Shown: piece after piece, positions 50,664-63,384 of the stretch
Layout: each line of letters begins with the position of its first letter
How positions within the stretch are numbered: position 1 is the first letter of the stretch
Origin: Aphelocoma coerulescens
Lineage: Eukaryota > Chordata > Aves > Passeriformes > Corvidae
Assembly (NCBI RefSeq): GCF_041296385.1
Contig: NW_027184085.1
Location: 15,536,801 to 15,600,800 of the forward strand
Length of the DNA: 64,000 bases
Reading direction: 5' to 3'
Position numbers and translations under genes: made by a program
The notes under the pieces: model-generated
The model's input: only the letters and a program-made list of their open reading frames with translations
What the model was told of the DNA's origin: nothing
Database searches by the model: none

Positions 50664-52850
50664 ATGCAGCTCTAAAGAAACGTCACCCTTCTTTACTGGC
50701 AATCTACTGGTCTAGCTGCTGATTGAAGCCAAATCTCATTTACAAAAACTTTATTTTTATATCCTGATAGGCATGCAACCCAAAGTTTCTATGTAAGTGT
50801 TATTTATGGAAGTCTGCTTATGCAAGAAGTGTGACTCTTTTTCCAAAAAGAAAAAAAAGAAGGAAAAAAAGAAAAATAAGCCTTAAAAAATGTCTGTGGG
50901 ACAGAGAAACAGTGTTCATCCTATGAGCCAAATGCAGATCTCTATCTCCAGCACAACTAAGGAGCACTATGAAAACAGCTCAGAAAGGTCTCCTCCATTA
51001 ACAGGATGTAGAGAAAAAGACTGGCTAGAGCATGAGGAAGAGTCAGCTTAGGGGATGGATTAAATGGAAGTCTTCTGTGGCCTCTGAGCTAATTAACTGT
51101 AAAGTTTACTGTAGAACACTTTAGATGCTTACTTTCTGGCATCAGGGTTATATTTAGAGGCTAGGGAATAATATCTTTAGCTGTTATTAGAGTTACAGAA
51201 AGATTTTGGTTCAAACACAGAGTAAGTCCAGAGTAATTGGCAACAGATTGACTGAAATAGTCAATAAATATTGTTTCATCTAACTTTTCATACTGCAACA
51301 AAGAAAGAGTTTTCCCCTAGAGAAATGTCATTGTAGGTTTCATTCTCATATAAAATAAGCTTTTATTACTCATCTAATTTAAGAAACATTAAAAAAAATA
51401 AGAATAAGCACAAATGTAATCATCCTCTTATATGCTATGAGTATCACATAATTATGCTTTACTTCCACGTTATTACATATGGAAACTATCAATTCAATAG
51501 AAAACTCTTTCCCTGAAAAATTTAAAGTAATCATCCCAGTGCTTTAATATTGCTTATATGTTCATAATTCTATATAAGATCTCTTATTTTCAAGCTAAAA
51601 CTCACCAGGTTATCTGAAGATATTTTACTCTGCCTTGTAAAGGAGTTTGTTTTTCACATGTATCATACCGTATCAAAGCTTGTGATATGACTTTTAATTT
51701 ATTTTACTCTCTCCTTTATGTTTGATGCTAATGACCTCTGGATTTTTTTAAATGCACAGAATTTTTAACTATCCCATTAAGTCATGATGAAGTTTACAAT
51801 AGCTGAGACATCTGGCCTGGATGTGATATTTATGAAAGGTAGTCACCTCACAAATCAGCAGTCTGTGGTGCTTGAGAGAGATTAGTCAGGAGGGTTACTT
51901 TAAAGCTTCCTTGGATAAAGAGATCAGACACATCTCCCAGAGGTAAAATGCCTCTGTCTCTTCTGGAGAATATATTGAAAGGTGATTATGAAGGAGAACT
52001 GGGTGGCCCAGGAGGTATGGTAGTAGACTGTGGATCTATTAATCTCCAAGCCATTTTTTGGAAACTACAAATGGCCTGTAAGATTTTATGCAAAGCCAAT
52101 GAAATAAAAATTGTTAAATACACTGTTGAGTCCTATTGCATTTGTGGAGGCTCTACTATAGCAGTTAACCTTAGAAACCAGGAATAACATACATTAGAAA
52201 TTACAATGTGCAGTATCTAGCACTTCTTGAAAATCGTCGGGGTTAGGTCCTGGTGGGATTTTGTAGCCCTGTTTTCTCTGACATTTTTAAATAAAATTGA
52301 GCATAACAAAAAAGGGAGGAAGTGTCCATGCATGGAATTTTGTACATCACCTCCTCCTTCAGTAGAACAAAGACTGGTTTCATGGAATTGAGAAAGCAGC
52401 ACAATAGCAACAGTCACTTGTTCAAAAATACAAGGAGAAGGGCAGGTGTCCTGATTTATTTACAGCATTTGTTCAGAAAGTGTGGGGACGCACCTCAGCC
52501 TGGAGGCTTTAAATGGTTAAATTACCAGAAGAGTGCAACAGTCAGGCAGCCAGGAAGTAGTTTAGATAAGTAATGGCTACTGAAGCTACAGGAATTGCAG
52601 GGGGAGAAGACCATTTTCTCTGACAGTGCTTTGAAGGGGGAGAGCTGATGCTGGATAGTTGATGTATTTCACTCTACACAGCCAAACCCAGGTTTAAAAC
52701 AAAAACAAACTCCAGGACTAAGGAAAGATTGGAGTTTAGAACTGAGCACTCTGTCTAGCTCTCTTTTCTGTTCATCAAATGAACCTTGCATTTGTGTGTG
52801 GTTTTTGGTGCTAGCCCACTTAAGTAGCGAGAGACAGGGCAGTGCTCATG

Positions 52851-52920
52851 ATGCCTTTGTAGCTCAGTGGTTAAGGCATTTTTCCAGGATGTGGGTTTGA
52901 ACGCACTCAAGCTGCTGCCA
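52851..52920 (+). ncRNA. tRNA-like sequence: tRNA-derived SINE head or tRNA pseudogene
   Basis: TTGTAGCTCAGTGGTTAAGG (from 52857) is an almost perfect D-arm and RNA polymerase III A box, with TAGCTCAGTGG at 52860-52870. GGGTTTGAACGC at 52893-52904 is a good B-box/T-loop match (consensus GGTTCGANNCC). The A-to-B distance is 34 bp against about 44 bp in a normal tRNA, so roughly 10 bp of the anticodon arm is missing and no anticodon can be read. The acceptor ends (ATGCCTT... / ...) do not pair. It cannot be a functional tRNA. Candidates are the head of an old tRNA-derived SINE (MIR heads look similar) or a decayed tRNA copy. Confidence 0.5.
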
Positions 52921-55900
52921 GGTAGTCCCAAGCCTCCTGTCTTCCAGATTAGTGTACTGAACAGCATTTTAGATGATTATGTAAAAGTAATAGCCAACAT
53001 AAGCCCTTTTAAAAGGAATTATTCCTGCTCATATAGGTACCTAGATTAGGTAGTAACTTGACAATAATGGATGCATCTAACATTTTACAGATTTAGGCTT
53101 GACAGAGGCATGGGAATTGCCTCCTACAGACATACCCCTACACTGAGTGTTCCTCGATGCCTGACTTTAAATGGCTTCATACTCTGTGTGAGGTTTTTGA
53201 GGAACATTTTTCAGTGGTGTCTGTATCGACATACTGTGCCATCTATTTTCTTATCTTCTCTAAAGTGGGCTGGTGTCTGACATCTGAGAACATGTCCCTT
53301 GTTTTGGAAAAGCACAGAGCATAGAGGTGCTGGACCATGTGCCAGGAGTTACGGAATCTGCAGGGTTCTGTGAAGTAGAGACACATCCCCGTATTAAAGA
53401 ATCACTGAGTAACACATAATTTAAAGAATACAGAATTCTAAATGCTGAGGCTCTACTTCCACAATTCCCAAAGCAGGTGATATTTATAGAGCTTTGCTCT
53501 GACTGTGTCTTTGCTATGAGTAGCCTTATAAAACAGGACCAGTCATTCTAGTGCATTTTATAAGCATTTTTTATATGGATCTTTATTGCCAGATCTAATT
53601 AATTTTTGAAAGGAATATAGGGCAAATGGGTTAGATATTCAATTAACTGGAGAGAACATAGGTACGGGGAAAATGAAATAACTGTAAGGGTAGAGGGGAA
53701 AATGGAATGAGGCAGAACAAACATGCTTTCTCCATAATTTTTCTATTGTTTTGATGAAACTGAAACTGATCCACAGGACAAATGTCACTGCAGCCATTTT
53801 GGACTTTTTTATGTCTTCTTTCTCTCTATAAAACTGGAGCCAGAGATCTTCAGGGAATGGAATTATCACACACTTGGTGGTTTTGCCTCAATCTCCAACT
53901 ATTTTGGAAATGAACACATGTTTATATCTCAGAAATAACTGAAGAGCCTCTAGTATTTATTAATTGGCTATTTACTCCAAAGGCCATTTATCTTCTTATT
54001 AAAATGAAATCAAATCAACTGTTGCTGTTGGCAGCTCAGTGTGGAATAATGCAGTTTTAAGATAAATGAAAGGCCTTCAGAGTATGAAAAATGTGGTTAG
54101 AAAAAGCAAAACAGAAGCCTTGAGACAATTCCTTGAAAAAAGTGTCACAGCAGTTTAAGGTCACTTTGTGTAGCTGTATAACAATATCATTCGTTATTCC
54201 CTTTCTAATCCTACCAAGTTTTTCGGAATAATTTTAATTGACAATACATTTCTACAAGTTGGGGGGTATGTTTATGCTTTATGAGCCATCAAACAAGGTT
54301 GTTTGAGATGGATGTATTTAATGATACTCTGTTTTATGGACTCAGTCTCTGAGCTGGCCCAGTTTGGCTTCTTTCTGTCACAGAAAGATTGAGACTAGTA
54401 GTGGGTAGTTTGGGTTTACTGCGTAAGTGGAGCTGACTGCCAGTACATTTGTATTTGAAGCTTGCCCAAAACAGATTCCAACTGATATGGAAAGCAAAAG
54501 TAATTATGGAGAGTTTTATGTGAAGAAGCCAATTTTACAGATTTTGGCTTTGGAGGTTGTTACTTGATTACTTGAACATAATAATAAAGGATCATCCAAC
54601 TTTTAGCTATCCTCAGTTCTCAAGAACAATAAGTAATCAAGTATGGCTTTTGATTGCACACACTAGTCACTCAAAAGACCACATAAAAAAATACAGGGAA
54701 TGAAAAAATATATTACAGGAGATAAAGAGCAAATGGAGGTAACACTGAAATTTTTCAGAGACCAGAGAGCAGACCTGGAATGAAAAAGACTGTCCACATG
54801 CTGCCTCTTCTAAGAAACCAGTTTTCCTTTTTGATTCTGATAGCCTCTTTGCATTTAATTTGTGGGTTATTACTCAAAAAGTGTGTCTGGAATGATCCAT
54901 TCCATTGTGTCGTTTACCTCTCTTTGGGAAAAAAAAAAATAGAATCATAATGTCATGATTTTTCTGCTAATAATGACATTATTTCTAGCTGGCCTCTTGT
55001 TACTGTAGTCTTCGGCCAGGCTGCATTCTTTCAGGCTGCAAACACTCAGCTTATATGAGTTATACAAGTTGAGCTTATGCAAGCAGTGTTGATTAAAGAT
55101 TTTAAAGATTTTCCCTGGCCTAAAGGGTTGCTTAAAGGGTATGGTAAATATTTGGCATTACAATATCAAGCCTGAGATCCTGAGTAATTTATGACAAAAC
55201 ACCTGCACAAATGAGCTGAAAGAAACTGAGCATGCTGAATTATTGCATGAGTTACTAAACTCAAATAGCTTCATATGGCCACACAAGAAAGCTGAGAGGC
55301 TAAAAATATAATTACTTTCAGTCATTGTGAGGCATGAAAAATAGGTCTGTTGTGTGGTTTGGGGTTTTATTTTTAATACAAAATCACAAGTCTGTCTGAT
55401 AGAAGATACTGTTTTTGATATTCTATTCCTAAATTTCTCCAAGTAAAATGGCTGTACTCAACATAAAATTTTGATTAAAATAGTTGTATCAAATAAACAT
55501 AACGACGTACACATTCATACCCTTCTAAAGGAATGGAGAACCATGCTATTGTTCCCCCTCCCTCACTCACCCTCTCCATTGCCTTACAACCAGGTAAAAC
55601 TCAGCGAGCAAAACTGTATTCATTAGCTGCTGCCAGGATCTCTGCTCTAGACACTGGAAAGAAAGAGACCTATGATGTGGAAAGTAGAGAAAATTGCAAT
55701 ATTGGCAAAAAAATGCTAATTTGTGAACTCACAGTTCACATGTTGAACATGTTCATAATTTTGAATCCTTTAGCCAGTGGAACCATATTCAGTTTTCTTT
55801 TCCCCGGTAAACAAAAGCTTTCAAGTTTTAATTTAACACTTATTTTACAGGGGTTTAAGTAAAATGGGAGAGCCAGCTGCTTATGACTTTCATAGAATTA

Positions 55901-57216
55901 TTTAATGACTAAGTGCCTGAAGCTTAGTAATGATGTCATGTTCTTTTCACCTTTTTTGACCAAGTTCTGTGTGTATACAGTATGAAACCAGAAGAAAGAG
56001 AAGGATTAGCACAAGACATGGAAAGGCTGCAACCCCCGATAATCTGAATCAGAAACATCTATTGGAAGACCTCTACACTACATAAGTCCATGGAGACCCA
56101 CAGTTTGATGGAAACCAAAAACCCTGTTGAGTCATCTGCAAGAGATTCATGGGAAGCATAGTTAGGCAGTTGCCTGTGCAATGTGAGATAAATCTGATTC
56201 AAAGAAAGGAGAGATGGGGAGTAAAAATCAGTTAAATAAGTGATTATCTCATTTTTTTTCCCACAATTCTAGTTCAGGTAGTCATTTGCTCAGAGCATTC
56301 TGCTTTACTCATTTCTGTTTGCCATTATGAGTTAGGACTGCTGATTTAAGTAAAATAAGGGATTCCTTTTGTCTGCACTGGAACAATTGTGTGTCACTCT
56401 ACAGATGCTGTCAAATGAAAGAGCAGTTTCCTCAAACCATTTATGTTTGATCAGGCTGTCAAAGCCTAAAGACAGAGAAGACCCTTGTGCCTGACCAGCC
56501 TGTCTATAACCTGTTATGGGGACCCCACTAAACAGCTGAGTGTATCAGAGGGGGCTTCTGGGCTATGCACTGACAGCTTATCAGAGTCAAATCCTTTATA
56601 TCAGTTTAGAAACAGAGACCCCTTTTTGGATTTCCCCACTTTTAGTTGGCAAATTACCAGTTTTTTCAGGTACTTTGTTGACTGTCAATGACAGCTAGAG
56701 GCTATGAAGGACTCACAATAAACCCTTTATAGAATAACACATTTTATTAACAAACACAGTGATAATAGTAAACTGTGATAGATTGAGAGATTGGTGTTGA
56801 TAGTATACTGACTGGCAAAAATGAATTTAAAGCAATATACAAACAAGTTCTAATGCCCAATGAAAGACAGCTGAAGATAATTATTTAGCATGCAGAGAAT
56901 AAGGTTCTTACCCTATAAATGTCCCTGTGGAGGCAGAAGACAAGACAGGTACAGCTTGTCAATGATGCCAGAAGTTACAACAGAGTTTCCTGTGACCTCC
57001 CTTCCCACTTAAGCTATATTTATATTATTTTCTTTGAGGGAGGGGGAAGGTAAAGTTACAGTTGATGTAATTTCATGTTTAGGTGGATTTTGACTGACTT
57101 TAGTCATTAGTATTTGTAGAAGCATGAAAATTAATATGTATTTTCAAGTTAATGAAGCAAAGCTCAGCTTTCATTCACCACCTGGCACATTCCTTTGGCT
57201 TTTTTCCCGTTAGGTA
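52921..57216. other. Non-coding DNA, no gene seen
   Basis: Unique AT-rich sequence. The segment 53950-54075 (TATTAATTGGCTATTTACTC, then GGCCATTTATCTTC, ending near AGATAAATGAAAGGCC) has an enhancer-like look with a GATA/MEF2-like motif repeated in mirror orientation at its two ends. Frames up to 109 codons (55533-55862) have no recognisable domain. Confidence 0.5.
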
Positions 57217-57344
57217 CATTGTTTTCACCAGAGCATGATCACAACCCCATTGTGTTGCTCGATTCTCTGTGTCACATGTGCATTGATTTCAACAGAGCAT
57301 GACCACAGTAGCTCCGTGCCACTCCATCCTTTGTTTCATGTCCC
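57217..57344. repeat. Old 64-bp tandem duplication
   Basis: CATTGTTTTCACCAGAGCAT (57217) and CATTGATTTCAACAGAGCAT (57281) start two adjacent 64-bp units. The similarity continues through GATCACA/GACCACA, the GTG...CTC spacing and CTCTGTGTCACATGTG/CTTTGTTTCATGTCC. Identity is about 70-75% by eye, with a two-base gap near the end. A 123-codon open frame happens to span both units. Confidence 0.65.
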
Positions 57345-60300
57345 CCTTAGAGCAGTACACCAAGGTTCCTTGGTGTTCCTGCTTCAAAGGTGTACAGACA
57401 GTTTGTCCCTGGTAAACTATAGCCAATGTATACATTCCTTCTTGCTGAACTTTGCTTTTCAGTATTTTCCAAACAGTTGCAACACTTTAATTTTCATCAT
57501 CCCTTCTCATTGTTTCAGCAAATGTGGATTAGTAGGCCGTGGAAGATTGGCAGTGCACGTTAAGAACTGTGTGGTTGTTGGCAACATATATAAAATGATG
57601 TACTGAAAATGGATCATTGAAGGTAGGAAATCACTGGTGCACCTAACGCATAAGGAGCGGCTCTGAGAAAGGAGTAGCTTTCTTTTGGTTTGGATCTATG
57701 AAAATAAGGCAGGAACAGATGTCCAAAATACTCTATCCCTTTGAAGTGGAGGTTTTCTAGACAAAAAAATAAAAAAGGTTGTAACTGTCTGTTGGTCCCA
57801 GAGATAGTCTTTTTACACAGATGGACCCCAAATGAGAAGGGCAATGTTTGATGGACTGGCTCCAAAATCCAAAGAGTGTATTTAAATCTGTATGTGTACA
57901 AAGCACATGCATGCACATACAAGTACATTCATATAACATGTTTCCACCTGGGCTTTAAAGTCTGAGTGATGCTTTACTGAAGGCAACTCATGCTTTGCTT
58001 ACATTGGTCTGTATTTGAAGATGTATTTTGTATGCACTAAATGCACTGGGCATTTTGTATGAATGTATGGATGAATGCTAACTACAGGAATGACTTCTAA
58101 CTTTCTGAACCTGAACATAATCATTTGGCCTATTATCAGTAGACCTGACCCAGCAGTACTGAAGGAAAAGCAGATCTCTATAGGATGCAATAAACTTCTG
58201 ATTATTATATGGAAACATTCCTTCTTTTGCTTTTAAACAGCTGTGGGAAGCAGAATATCAGCTCCTGGAGGTTGCTCTCTCCAGGAGCCAACAGATCACT
58301 CTCTTTTGCCCACTCACTGATAGCACTGGATCCTACTATCCATTGAACTATTCATGCCAGGGAGAGTTAGCATCAGACATTGTCCAAATTCTGCCAGTGC
58401 CCCTAAATCTGATTAGGTGAGAAACAGACAAATCAGCAAGCAATCCATGCTTAGCACTACAGAGGAAGGCAGAAAGTCTTGCCTGGCAATTAATTCCTTC
58501 ACAGTTGCAAAACTAGAAATCTAACTTTGAATATATGAGCAGAAGATGTTGAACAGGTGTCCCAGGGAAAGAACTCCTTGCATTGCCAGAGACTAGTTAT
58601 CAATTAAGTGCTGAAGAAAATGGAAAAAACTTATAATGTAATCGCTTTTAAAAAACACTAGAGAAAATACATCTACTCTAATCTTACCAGCTAATGAACT
58701 GATACCTTAAAGGCTGAGACTTCACTAACTTACAGTTTCCAGGCTCCTTCATGAAACAAGGGTTAAAGTGTGGAGTTTAGTGACTCTAAGCTCAAATATG
58801 ACTGTGCAGACCAACTGCTACACTCCTGAGCCACAAAACTTCTCACAAAAATTAATAAAAACATGTTTAAGAAAGATTTATATAGTAATAAAAACTCCAT
58901 GAACTGGTGACTTTATCCATTCTCCTTTTCTTCCAACTTAAGCTACTTTTGCTTTCATATTCCAGTTAAATTAAAATCTTACTCAGTATCCTACTGATCT
59001 GACTATGATTTTTTTTCAGCCAGAATGAACAACCCAACCTTCTGGAAACAGATGTGCAAGGACCTATACACAGAATTCAGATAATCCCTTAACTGTATAT
59101 TTGATGATCTAGATATACCAAATATCATATCATAATGACTGTTTTCTAGGTTCATTAACATTTATTTTTATGTTGTTCTTTTCTTCCCTCACATCTTTAA
59201 CATTTTTATATTTAAATTTGAGTACCAGGTCTAGAAATGGCACTGTCCTAATTTTGATTGTATCAATACTGTGGCAAGAATTCCTGCTTCTACTGCACAT
59301 TTTTTCTCTTTACGTAACCAAATATCAATGGAATGACATTCTCATCTATGACAGTAAAAGACCTGTCCAAATCAGTTGGTTTTACATCAGATTCTCATTC
59401 TTTGTAGATATAAATTGTGGACTTCATGCATGTTGTCTGGTACTGGTGTACAATTAGAAACAATTCCAAAATCTGTTTCATTTGAAATCAGTTTCCCAAA
59501 TAATTATAAATCAGATTCACTCAGTTCTTCTGCGCAGAAATTGAATTATTCAAAAACACTGCAATTTTGAAAATTTTGGCCAACGAAAATTTTTGCCTTT
59601 CATCTCAGGTTTTGCACCAAAATACTTAGGTTAGATTAAAAAAAAAAGGTTATACATAAAAAAACCCTTTTAGAATATCTGAGAGAAGGACAGAAACCAG
59701 ACCTAAAGTTCAGTGGGGGCATTTTTTTCCCATTATTTCATGTCTTTGACCTAATTCTGAGTGGGAATCACACTGAATGGGAGTACCCCCCATCTGCCAG
59801 CACTTCATCTCTGGTGTCTCACCTTTCCTAATACCTGCTCATGGAAGAACCTTCTTAAATGTGGGAGGAGGGAGAGACACAAAAAGCCCTAGGTTTGCTC
59901 CCTCATAAGTCTCAAATTAAAATCATGGTTGTACCCATCCATCTCAAACTTCATTCTCCAGTCTTTGGAGAAGCAAAGACTTTGCTCATTTTAAAAATAG
60001 GGGAATTGGTTCTAATTGAACTTGACTTTTTTGTTTTATTTCCTTACTCTTTTGTTGCTAGTATCTCTTTGGACCACCCAACATAACTCAGCTATCTTTC
60101 CTTGGCATTCATGCACTCAGAATCCTTGCAAATGTTGTCCCTATTAGTCATTGCTTGGCTCAGCTACAACTGGCATAGTGAGGTTTTTGGAGTATATTTT
60201 TAATTTGCAGTTCCTTTTGACTCTTGGACATGAAACCAAAGACAGTATATCATACACTAAATCAGTGTAATAATTAGCTTGATATATGCTTCTTAATTAG

Positions 60301-63081
60301 TATAATTTTAATTGGCAAAAAACTCTTATGTTTTCATGACACAGGGGTTAATGATATATATAAATTATGGTGACGCTGTCCCATTAGTTGGGGTCCCAAA
60401 GCCATCTCAGTGGAGGGCACACATAGCAGGGCTATAATTCTCCCAATGGTCTAGTTCTATGGTGGAGTTCTAGGATCTCAGTAACTTGCAAGAGCCTGGG
60501 TGGCCAAAAGTCACCATTTGGGTGGCCCATGGAGCAGAATTTCACTGTTCTGAGTAGTCATGGTGTGTTTAGACTGTGTAAATGAGCACAAGAGTCCATC
60601 ACAGGCACAGAAGATTGGGATAGCATGCAGCTGAAGGCGCATTGCTCCTCCAGGATTTAAAAACTTCCAATTTAGTACATTGTCTACTTCTAATCCTGAA
60701 CGCAGATGGCATCAGAAATAGTTGTGCTTAAATTAGAACCAAGACAAGATGTACAAGCTGAGTTAAGGCTCCTGCAGTCATCCTCCGTTCAGGGTTGCGG
60801 ACAGACAGAACTAAATGCATGTGGTTCTATTTCTGCCTCTTCCCTTTGCTAGCTGAAACCCATATGTGAATCACAGTGTGCTTGAGATGTTCTATTATAT
60901 ATCATTGTTCAAAGTGCCATGTGTGCACTTACTTCATTTAAATCTCTGTGTTCCTTAAGGGATAGTTCATTTAAAAGTTGAGAGAGGTAAGATCCTCCTA
61001 AATGTGAACTGTTCATGTATTTCCAGATGAACTGGCAGATGTGGTAAGGATTTTGATGAGACCTGAAGTCTAGCACAAGCTTCTGGAAGCCAAGTGGATG
61101 ATTTGCAAGTTATCAGTGCAATTTGGATCAGACTCTTCTTGAAAGAGAAACGTGCTGTGTTGGTTACTGGTGGTACTAAAGAGTATAGGTGTGTTTCTAG
61201 AAGGATCAAGCAATGCAAAATCAGAACTGGACTTTTTTGCTGAATGCAAAGAGGGTAACAGGAGATCACACAGATAGCAAAAAGGTAGTTTTTCCTAAAT
61301 ATGTGGTAGAATCTGAATATATATGAAAATATTTGACTTAACCTAAGCTGGAAAAGCACAGAGCTCTCTGACATTGCAAAAAAGCAAAATATTTCTGGCC
61401 ATTTTTACATTTTTCAATTGCTGTTGAATGTTGAAAGTAGGAGTATGTTGTTATAAATATGCTCGATTCCTTCCTTTGTGTCCTACATACTTAGCATTTT
61501 CCAGGAAATGTGGGTTCTCTTGATTTATGAAATTCAAGTCTCCGCAGACAATCTCTTTGCTTGGAGAGGACCATTTGGTTCCCTTGGTAAAACACATATC
61601 ACCAGAGGAAAAAAAATCAGTGAAAGATTAAAACTGACAAGCATCATTTATATGTCAAAAACTTTTCCCTGAGGTTACCACAGAACAAACCAAGCTGTAT
61701 GCTAGAGTTTTTGTTGTTTTTACTATACTGTTTTTCAAAAGCTGTGAATTTTCAGCATAATTGTGTGTGGTACAGTTCTCATCACAGCAACCCAAAAGAT
61801 CTGTTAAAAAAAGAAAAGAAAGCCAACTAGGCAATGTACTTAAAATTGCGTTCCTGTGACTGTGTGGGGTCTTTGAAGTGTTTTTAAAATGGCAAAATGG
61901 CAACATAACTCTGTTTCTATGACTGTATATAGGCATTGGCTCCAATTCGCAAATCCCAAATTCCACCCAGTTCTCAGTGCCTGGTGTTTTCTATTGGCAG
62001 GACACTTCCTGCACCCTACAGCCAAGCAACAGGAAATATTAGGGCTTGGATGGATTTAAGATGCCTAAATCTGGAATCTACTTTTGTTGAAATTTTTGAC
62101 CCTGCCTTTCAGTCTCAGGTGTGAAACAGAAAACCATTAAATTCTGTCCCTACCACTCCTGTCTTCTATCTCCTCTTCCTCTTTTAGCATACAATTCAGT
62201 TGCTTCAGTGGAAGAACAGCAAGCTGGAGGGCAGTGATTGATATAACAGCACATATAAATGGTGGTCAAGAGCATAATAACTGTGCTGCTGCTATCAAGA
62301 GACTGAGCCAATTAAATGCCATATTTTAATACAAACTTTTGCCAGGACTGTATTTGCTTTATTGAAGTTTCTAACAAGCCTTTAATGTTGTTACAACAGG
62401 ATATTACTTTTTCTTCAGATAAAATATAAATGTTCTGCTAAAAAAGGAGTAAAAATTGTGCTACAAGGTTATGTGTTAAACAATTTCTGCATACTTCCAA
62501 GCACTGTAACTTAATCTTAGCATAGTAGGGGCACAGGTTTTCTATGGTGCAAGATGTGAAATGTTTATATAAACCACAGTTAAAAGAATTTCTAGGCTCA
62601 GTTCAAGAGTTTACACTTTTAAAGTCATTCCACCAGGGCATTCATCATGATCACACAATTGCTTTGTCTGAGTTCTTTAATTCTTTCACCCCTCTGAAAT
62701 TGTGTATTTAAAAACCTATGACAGGATTCCTAAACAGACAAGGTCAGCTAGGTGTTGTAATCACATCTCTTCACTAAAAAAGCCATATGTAATTAGCTGA
62801 GCTTTGGCTCCAAATTGTTGTAAACTACCAATTCATATGAATATTACTGGGAAGAGACCTAGGGAAAATGTCTGTAATATCCACTGTCTGTGTAATAAAC
62901 AGAGTTATGCCTATCATTAGCACTCAAGCAAGTAAATGTTGGTGCTTTTATGGTACCTAAATAGTTTTTTTCCAGTGGTGGTCAGGACTGTGAGCCCAGC
63001 TGGTGCGCAAAGGGCTTGGATACCCTGGCCCTGGTGTCTGGATGCTGAGAGAGTAGGAGTGACACCTTCTCTCTTGAAGCA
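57345..63081. other. Non-coding DNA, no gene seen
   Basis: No supportable gene. Noted inside: a perfect 10-bp hairpin at 58261-58288; AT-rich TAATTAG-type motifs at about 60268-60320; and a repeat-free block at about 62170-62400 with closely packed motifs (TGATTGATATAACAG, CATATAAATGG, CAATTAAATGCC) that might be conserved. The 135-codon frame at 60967-61374 (minus) shows no domain. Confidence 0.5.
58261..58288. repeat. Perfect 10-bp GC-rich hairpin
   Basis: GCTCCTGGAG (58261-58270), an 8-base loop, then CTCCAGGAGC (58279-58288). The pairing stops at the next base on both sides, so it is too short for a microRNA precursor. It could be a protein-binding palindrome or chance. Confidence 0.6.
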
Positions 63082-63384
63082 TGTAATTTATTAGCTTTGA
63101 GAGGCCAGGTTTTGGTAGCAAAGGGGCTGCAGGGGTGGCTTCTGTGAGAAGATGCCGGAAACTACCTCCATATCTGACAGAGCCAACTCCAAGACAGATA
63201 TGCTGCCAGCCAAACTGAGCCAAGTGACAACGCTGGCATTCCTCTGGGATAACATACTCAAGAAAGGTTGAAAACTGCTGCACAAGAGCAGCTATGAGAA
63301 ACAAGTGAGAGCATGTGAGAGAAAGAGCCCTGCAGACACCAAGAGCAGTGAAGGAGGAATAGAGGAGGTGCTCCTCTATTCTTC
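63082..63384 (+). mobile_element. Truncated ERVL-type LTR (plus orientation)
   Basis: The sequence runs through blocks I recognise from a widespread avian ERVL-like LTR: GAGAGGCCAGGTTTTGGTAG, GGGGTGGCTTCTGTGAGAAG, CTCCAAGACAGATATG, CCTCTGGGATAACATA, AACTGCTGCACAAGAGCAG and CCCTGCAGACACCAAGAGCA, ending near GAGGAGGTGCTCC. Only the 5' third (U3 and the start of R) is present; the remainder of an approximately 1-kb LTR is absent, and the sequence passes directly into a CR1 fragment on the other strand. A TATA-like ATATTTAAG of the remembered consensus reads ATACTCAAG here, so the promoter is probably dead. Family identity is from memory and the boundaries are approximate. Confidence 0.75.

Larger units (their letters stand above)
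46057..52850. other. Non-coding DNA with enhancer-like stretches, no gene seen
   Basis: No supportable coding sequence. The part 47440-49040 has a texture often seen in conserved non-coding elements (see separate entry). A perfect small hairpin lies at 50643-50663. At 48167-48174 a consensus-like splice donor (ACAGGTGAG) follows AT-rich sequence, but no open, conserved-looking exon or acceptor could be paired with it. Confidence 0.5.

Noticed and set aside
60967..61374. 135-codon minus-strand open frame rich in hydrophobic residues
   Set aside because: The hydrophobic bias is what T-rich DNA gives. No transmembrane protein family was recognised.
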